Of a stretch of 64,000 bases of DNA, positions 63,714 through 64,000 are shown piece by piece. The stretch covers positions 1,116,001 through 1,180,000 of the forward strand of contig CP060238.1 of NCBI GenBank assembly GCA_023898765.1, given 5' to 3'. The position numbers and the translations under genes were made by a program. Under the pieces are notes generated by a model. It was given only the letters and a program-made list of their open reading frames with translations. It ran no database searches and was not told the DNA's origin. Position 1 is the first letter of the stretch. Each line of letters starts with the position of its first letter. Origin of the DNA: Rhodospirillales bacterium (GTDB lineage Bacteria; Pseudomonadota; Alphaproteobacteria; Micavibrionales; Micavibrionaceae).

Positions 63714-64000
63714 TTAATCGCGTTTCTCTTTTGCCGGGTTCAGGATTTTCAGGGTCGACAGCAGGTTGCTGTAATCGTCCGTCCAGGGGCGTGAATCCGT
63801 GTCCATGCCTTCCCATCCTCTTTGGTCGAGCCGGCGCACGATTTCCCTGTTTCTGGTCAGGACAACCCATGAGGAAGACAGGTCGTAAGGATTTTCCGTT
63901 TGTTTGTCGTATCTTTTGAAGCGGTAGAAATAGCCTTCCTTTTTCGCGGTGGCCGCCAGCGGAGTTCTCAGGTCGAGGTGGCGGTTTGTAATATGGATTG
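63714..64000 (-). CDS. Spermidine synthase-like protein, C-terminal fragment
   Basis: The last 94 codons of a gene that continues past the window edge. The visible sequence runs IHITNRHLDLRTPLAA, FYRFKRYDKQTENPY, SSSWVVLTRNREIVRRL, then PWTDDYSNLLSTLKIL. The NRHLDL..L and WTDDYSNLL motifs are those of spermidine-synthase-like domains, often fused to a membrane transporter in Proteobacteria. Catalytic residues lie outside the window. The stop is 13 bp before the carB start on the same strand. Confidence 0.72.
   Translation of the reverse strand, partial: IHITNRHLDLRTPLAATAKKEGYFYRFKRYDKQTENPYDLSSSWVVLTRNREIVRRLDQRGWEGMDTDSRPWTDDYSNLLSTLKILNPAKEKRD

Overview
The window is a chromosomal segment of an alphaproteobacterium. 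The evidence is the alphaproteobacterial or mitochondrial-type families DUF1013/TrcR, DUF1192, DUF502, the ELM1/DUF1022 family, an NDUFAF5-like methyltransferase and SdhE. The order ssb-DUF2059-gyrA-coaD and the lrp/trxB/lysR neighbourhood point the same way. Base composition looks moderate (low-to-mid 50s % GC by eye). I cannot fix the order. A Micavibrionales- or Rhodospirillales-like lineage is a guess, not a result. Nothing resembles a prophage, integron, CRISPR array or insertion sequence.

Layout. 1-3.8 kb: end of a CCA-adding enzyme, trmL, and the cytochrome bc1 operon petABC. 3.8-9.8 kb: DUF924, a Na/Pi cotransporter with an apparent ATT start, an ALDH7-type dehydrogenase, YdcH-like and DUF1192 small proteins, and TrcR. 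9.8-17.5 kb: gloB, an NDUFAF5-like methyltransferase, an 804-residue methyltransferase fusion, comF, grxC, a nitrilase, a HerA-like ATPase and an Xre protein with a long palindrome at its 5' end. 17.7-25.4 kb: a Fur-box FTR1-LpxR pair, an esterase, an HNH nuclease, small hypotheticals, dsbB, exoD, tRNA-Leu(CAA), and envelope proteins. 25.4-34.1 kb: uvrA, ssb, gyrA, coaD, tRNA-Lys(TTT). 34.2-42.9 kb: an unusual flagellin, a TPR-sulfotransferase, single-chain GlyRS, cysK, DUF502 and a large unknown protein. 42.9-53 kb: recG, sdhE, mfd, hypotheticals, an APH-family kinase and an aspartate aminotransferase. 53-64 kb: patatin, LysR, trxB, ELM1, Lrp, a methyltransferase, greA, carB and the C-terminus of a spermidine-synthase-like protein.

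Two things stand out. First, a flagellin carries a LamG/jelly-roll domain inserted inside its D1 region, and its 3' end overlaps a convergent TPR-sulfotransferase. That layout recalls the TPR-containing flagellin glycosyltransferase FlmG and suggests a flagellin-sulfation system. Second, a family of 70-130 bp palindromic repeats is spread through the window and touches genes directly. One copy sits in frame inside uvrA and adds about 30 residues. Others supply the stop codons of sdhE and the lpxR-like gene and abut the start of mfd. This resembles Rickettsia palindromic elements.

Most of the window is housekeeping: respiration, tRNA and nucleotide metabolism, DNA repair, redox and envelope maintenance. 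Several long antisense reading frames lie opposite conserved genes and were left out.
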